From: Glycomyces algeriensis
GTDB taxonomy: Bacteria; Actinomycetota; Actinomycetes; Mycobacteriales; Micromonosporaceae
NCBI RefSeq assembly: GCF_027622855.1
Contig: NZ_JAPZVR010000006.1
Coordinates: 124,001-188,000, forward strand
Length of the DNA: 64,000 nucleotides
Direction: 5' to 3'
Positions 59,631-64,000 of this stretch are shown piece after piece. Numbering within the stretch: position 1 is the first letter of the stretch; each line of letters opens with the position of its first letter. The notes under the pieces are model-generated. The model ran no database searches. It was not told the origin of the DNA and worked only from the letters and a program-made list of their open reading frames with translations. The translations under genes were made by a program, and so were the position numbers.

Positions 59631-61196
59631 CTAAGCACTCCGGTCCATCTCCAAGGCGACCGCTTTCGTGAAATTCGCGGTCAGCTCGGCCTCGAGCCGG
59701 TCGAGGTCGCCGATGTGTCCGTGTGCCGCGACGTGCCCGTCCGGCCGGAACAGGTAGTACGCCCTCCGGCCGCAGGCCCAGGGGGCCCCGGCCAGGGAGT
59801 CGAAGGTGATCTGCGGCCAGGCCGCCGCCGCCGCCTGGACCGACTCCGCCCATGCCTCGTCGCCGTTGGCGAAGCAGGCCAGGTACCACCCGCTGAGCGG
59901 GCTCGGCACTCCGGCCGCGATCATCTGGTCGCGCCCGGGGGTTTCGCCGGGCCGGATGCTCCCCCGCCGGCAGCGGTGCTCGCTCGCGGGGCTCTGGGTG
60001 CTGCGCACCGGCGGGTACCGCAGCCGCCGGCCCGCCATCACCGGCAGGTAGTGGCGGGCGATGACACCGGTGCGGTCCAGGAGGCGGAACGCGCCGTCCC
60101 TCGCCGCGACCTGCAGCCGGCCCTTCAGCATCCAGCCGCGCGTCTGCACGTCCGTGTCGCGGACGACCTGGCGGGCCACCGCCTTCCGTTCGCTCTCATA
60201 GGTGTTCAGGAGCTCGGGCGGCGCTTCGCCCTTCAGTACGGCGGCGATCTTCCAGGCGAGGTTGTGGGCGTCCTGGATGCCCGTGTTCAGCCCCTGCCCG
60301 CCCGCCGGACTGTGGACGTGCGCGGCGTCGCCGGCGATGAAGGCCCGGCCCTGCCGGAAGGCCTCCGCGTGCCGCCGGTGCACGCGGAACGTGGTCTCCC
60401 AGACCGTGGTGCCGATCTTCACGCCCTGCGGGCCCTGCTCGTCCACGATGCGCTGCATGGCGGGCACGTTCACCCTCTCGCCCGGGCGCAGGCTCGAGAA
60501 GAACCGGAACACGCCGCCGGGCAGGGCCACGATCACGAGCGCGCCGGCCCGCGACTGGTAGTAGAGCGCCTTGTCGGTCGGCAGATCGCCTTCGATGTAG
60601 GCGTCGACGAGCGCGAAGGCGCTCTCGTACGTCGCCCCGGTGAACGCCGACCCCATCTGGGCCCTGACGGCGCTGCCCGCCCCATCGGTGCCGAGGACGA
60701 ACGGCGCCCTGAACCGCTCGAAGGAGCCGTCACTGTGCTCGAGGATCGACGTCAGGCCCGTGGTGCGGGACAGGTCGTCGGAGTGGGTCAGGTCGTCGAA
60801 GGCGAGCAGCCGCACCCCTCGTTCGATCCGGCCGCCCAACGCGTGCAGGCGCTCGGTCAGCACCCGCTCCGTGTCGCACTGGGGCAGGCACAGCGGGGCG
60901 AGGTCCTCTGGGAATTCGAAGGTCGCCAGCGGCTTCCCGTCCGAGAAGTAGCTGAACGCGTTGATCGCCAGGCCCGCCTCGCGCGCCTGCCCAAGCACGC
61001 CGTTGTCCGCCAGCAGATCGAGGCTGCGGGGCCAGAGCAGGAGCGCCTTCGGGAACGGGGACGGCTCGGGGTTGCGGTCGATCAGGCGGACGTCGATGCC
61101 GTGCCGGAGCAGCTCGCACGCCGCCGTCAACCCGGTCGGCCCGGCTCCGACGACCAGTACGCGATCGCTGTCCGACGTCGGTCCCTGCGCTGTCAT
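59631..61196 (-). CDS. FAD-dependent aromatic monooxygenase (PheA/TfdB-like)
   Basis: This 521-residue protein has the FAD Rossmann motif VVGAGPTGLTAACELLRHG near 14-32. A DG motif region is present at FVLGTDGAGSAVRAQMG, and the C-terminal FAD motif is AFIAGDAAHVHSPAGGQGLNTGIQDAHNLAWKIA near 285-318. A thioredoxin-like tail (about 430-521) is typical of phenol hydroxylase and rifampicin monooxygenase relatives. It probably hydroxylates and so inactivates an aromatic compound. The MarR and MFS genes next to it fit an antibiotic- or toxin-response role. Confidence 0.9.
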   Translation of the reverse strand: MTAQGPTSDSDRVLVVGAGPTGLTAACELLRHGIDVRLIDRNPEPSPFPKALLLWPRSLDLLADNGVLGQAREAGLAINAFSYFSDGKPLATFEFPEDLAPLCLPQCDTERVLTERLHALGGRIERGVRLLAFDDLTHSDDLSRTTGLTSILEHSDGSFERFRAPFVLGTDGAGSAVRAQMGSAFTGATYESAFALVDAYIEGDLPTDKALYYQSRAGALVIVALPGGVFRFFSSLRPGERVNVPAMQRIVDEQGPQGVKIGTTVWETTFRVHRRHAEAFRQGRAFIAGDAAHVHSPAGGQGLNTGIQDAHNLAWKIAAVLKGEAPPELLNTYESERKAVARQVVRDTDVQTRGWMLKGRLQVAARDGAFRLLDRTGVIARHYLPVMAGRRLRYPPVRSTQSPASEHRCRRGSIRPGETPGRDQMIAAGVPSPLSGWYLACFANGDEAWAESVQAAAAAWPQITFDSLAGAPWACGRRAYYLFRPDGHVAAHGHIGDLDRLEAELTANFTKAVALEMDRSA

Positions 61197-61213
61197 CCAT
61201 CAGCTCCCTAACA

Positions 61214-61226
61214 GATATAAGATATC
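61214..61226. promoter_or_regulatory. Candidate MarR operator before the monooxygenase gene
   Basis: GATATAAGATATC is a palindrome with 5-bp arms and a 3-bp centre, 18 nt upstream of the monooxygenase start. It lies in an AT-rich stretch. Confidence 0.45.
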
Positions 61227-61249
61227 AGTTGGTCATCAGATCTCGAATA

Positions 61250-62565
<1,316 letters not shown>

Positions 62566-62569
<4 letters not shown>

Positions 62570-63405
62570 GGCGCGACCGCTGCCGTTGCCGCCCCGGCCC
62601 CAGCCGAAGCCCCGTCCTTTGCGCCGCCGTCGAGCACGGTCCGGGTGACCCGTTCGCTGATGGCGGCAACGAGCGCCCGGGGCCGACGCGGCATGAGGTG
62701 CGCATTCAAGGCGTTGCCGAGGCCCGGCGTCACATAGGCCCGGTCGCGGTCGAGGGCACGCAACGCGGTGCGCACCACCCGGTCCGCCGGGATCAGGGCG
62801 CCGAACGAGGCGGCCTTCTCGTTGCCGATGGCCTCGACGAACCCGGTCGGCACCGGCCCGGGGCAGACGGCGAGGACCTTCACGCCGCGTCCGCGGTACT
62901 CGTTCCGCAGCGCGAGGCTGAAGTTGAGCACGAAGGTCTTGGCCGCGCTGTAGACCGCGAAGTACGGGGAGGGCTGGAACGCGGCGGTCGAAGCGATGTT
63001 CACGACCGCGCCGCCGCCGTTCGCGAGCATCCCGGGCAGCAGCTCATGGCTGAGATCGACCAGGGCGACGACGTTGACCATCAGCTGATCGTGGTCGCGC
63101 GCCCCGGAGATCTCCTCGAACCGGCCGCACGTGCCGAACCCGGCGTTGTTCACGAGCAGGCCGACCTGCAGGCCGCGGGCGTCCAGCTTGATCTTGATGC
63201 GCTGCGCCGCATCGGGTTCGACGAGGTCCTGCACGATGACCTCGGCCTTCACGCCGTGCTCGGCGCGGATGCGGCGGGCCTCGGCCTCGAGCCGGTCGCC
63301 GCTGCGGGCCACCAGGACCACATCGTGGCCGCGTGCGGCGAGCTGCGATGCGAACTCCGCGCCGAGCCCGGAGGAGGCGCCGGTGATGAGGGCTGTGCTT
63401 GACAT
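62566..63405 (-). CDS. Short-chain dehydrogenase/reductase (SDR)
   Basis: The 279-residue classical SDR has TGASSGLG at 8-15, LLVNNAGFG, the Ser in NIASTA and the YSAAK catalytic pair. It reduces a ketone or oxidises an alcohol with NAD(P). Its C-terminal tail (about 250-279) is Ala/Gly-rich. I use ATG 63405; a longer frame from 63813 would overlap the divergent TetR gene. Its stop overlaps the EamA start. The divergent TetR gene at 63541 probably regulates this pair. Confidence 0.9.
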
Positions 63406-63540
63406 GGTCGTGCTCCGTTCCATCGGTATCTGAGACAGAACAGTACGCGAAAATCCAAAAAACGCAACAGTGAAGTTCCATTTAATTCGATTACGCCGAC
63501 GTTCGTGTATCGTTTGTGCAGCACGAGGGACGGGAGCGAC

Positions 63541-64000
63541 ATGGAACCGACGACGAAGCGGCCGCTGCGGGCCGACGCCGAGCGCAGCGTGCGCGCGATC
63601 CTGGAGGCCGCCGAGCGGGTGCTCGCCGCCGATCCAGGCGCGTCGATGGAGCAGATCGCGACCGCCGCGGGCCTCGCCCGCACCACGGTCCACCGCCGCT
63701 TCGCCAACCGCCAGGCCGTCCTCGACGCCCTCGCGGTCTCGGCCGCCCGCCAGCTCCTCGACGCCGTCGACGACGGCCGCCCCGACACCGCGCCGCCGCT
63801 CGTCGCGATTCACCGGATCACCGCGAACGTGCTACAGGTCAAGTACTCCTGGACCTACGCCCTCGGCCTCCCCCCGGAACCCGGCAGCGAGGCGGCCCGC
63901 CTCCACGCCGAAGTCCAGGCCCGCTGCATGGCCGTCTTCCAACGCGCCCAACGCGACGGCCTTCTCAGCCCGGACGCCGACCTCGACTGGGCCCGGCGCG
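63541..64000 (+). CDS. TetR family regulator, cut by the window edge
   Basis: At least 153 codons are open to the end of the window with no stop. The N-terminus (MEPTTKRPLRADAERSVRAI) leads into the helix-turn-helix SMEQIATAAGLARTTVHRRFANRQAVLDAL. The ATG at 63541 follows GGGAGCGAC and GAGGGACGG. It is divergent from the SDR-EamA pair, and the 135-nt spacer is AT-rich. The C-terminal ligand domain is incomplete here, so the family is certain but the ligand is not. Confidence 0.85.
   Translation, partial: MEPTTKRPLRADAERSVRAILEAAERVLAADPGASMEQIATAAGLARTTVHRRFANRQAVLDALAVSAARQLLDAVDDGRPDTAPPLVAIHRITANVLQVKYSWTYALGLPPEPGSEAARLHAEVQARCMAVFQRAQRDGLLSPDADLDWARR

Overview
The window is about 64 kb of high-GC DNA (roughly 70% by eye) with strong GC bias at third codon positions, many GTG/TTG starts and dense ATGA/GTGA/TGATG gene overlaps. 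This is a high-GC Gram-positive actinobacterium. The family content (GH10 and GH42 enzymes, DtxR/IdeR-type iron boxes, LytTR regulators beside sodium:solute symporters, MLTR-type XRE regulator, CotH/VTC/DUF4956 block) would fit a soil actinomycete such as Glycomyces or Stackebrandtia, but the genus is my inference and cannot be proven here. No rRNA, tRNA, CRISPR array, phage or insertion sequence was found. The content looks chromosomal.

Layout. 0-5 kb: M3 peptidase, Stealth phosphotransferase, 2H phosphoesterase. 5-11 kb: cydABDC operon (cytochrome bd and its assembly ABC exporter), divergent from proC. 12-15.5 kb: GNAT enzyme, secreted GH10 xylanase, bacterioferritin and bacterioferritin-associated ferredoxin, the last two with iron boxes. 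15.5-26 kb: threonine aldolase, TetR/MFS pair, a three-gene set (Crp/Fnr regulator, small membrane protein, nucleotidyltransferase-like protein), GH42 beta-galactosidase, two PH-like membrane proteins, D-2-hydroxyacid dehydrogenase. 26-32 kb: sugar dehydrogenase lipoprotein, membrane metallophosphoesterase, then the tight VTC-DUF4956-CotH operon. 32-37 kb: mgtE with a short leader peptide gene, and gatCAB. 37.6-47.8 kb: two paralogous heterodimeric ABC exporters flanking a hydrolase-like protein, an XRE/NTF2 divergent pair and a PP2C-like phosphatase. 48-50 kb: membrane-anchored receiver protein and an Erm-type 23S rRNA methyltransferase with an MRLR leader peptide. 50-56 kb: a LytS/LytT two-component operon with a sodium:solute symporter, followed upstream by an ActP-DUF485 pair. 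56.6-64 kb: VOC protein, MFS exporter, MarR regulator, FAD monooxygenase, EamA transporter, SDR oxidoreductase and a TetR gene cut by the window edge.

How genes work together. Several units look like self-contained resistance or stress modules: MarR with MFS and FAD monooxygenase, TetR with MFS, and inducible Erm. Two genes (mgtE and erm) appear to be controlled by translated leader peptides, MGDDP... before mgtE and MRLRAAA before erm. Both ABC exporter pairs have complementary NBD degeneration, so each heterodimer should keep exactly one competent ATP site.

A recurring theme is repeat DNA. A 33-34 nt dispersed element has been tandemly amplified in frame at the end of one ABC gene. A 37-nt palindrome occurs twice between genes. 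A perfect hexanucleotide tract encodes (Asn-Ala)n in a small open frame lying exactly between a histidine kinase and its response regulator. EamA carries AVQRS/GDG repeats and a G15/C10 tract.
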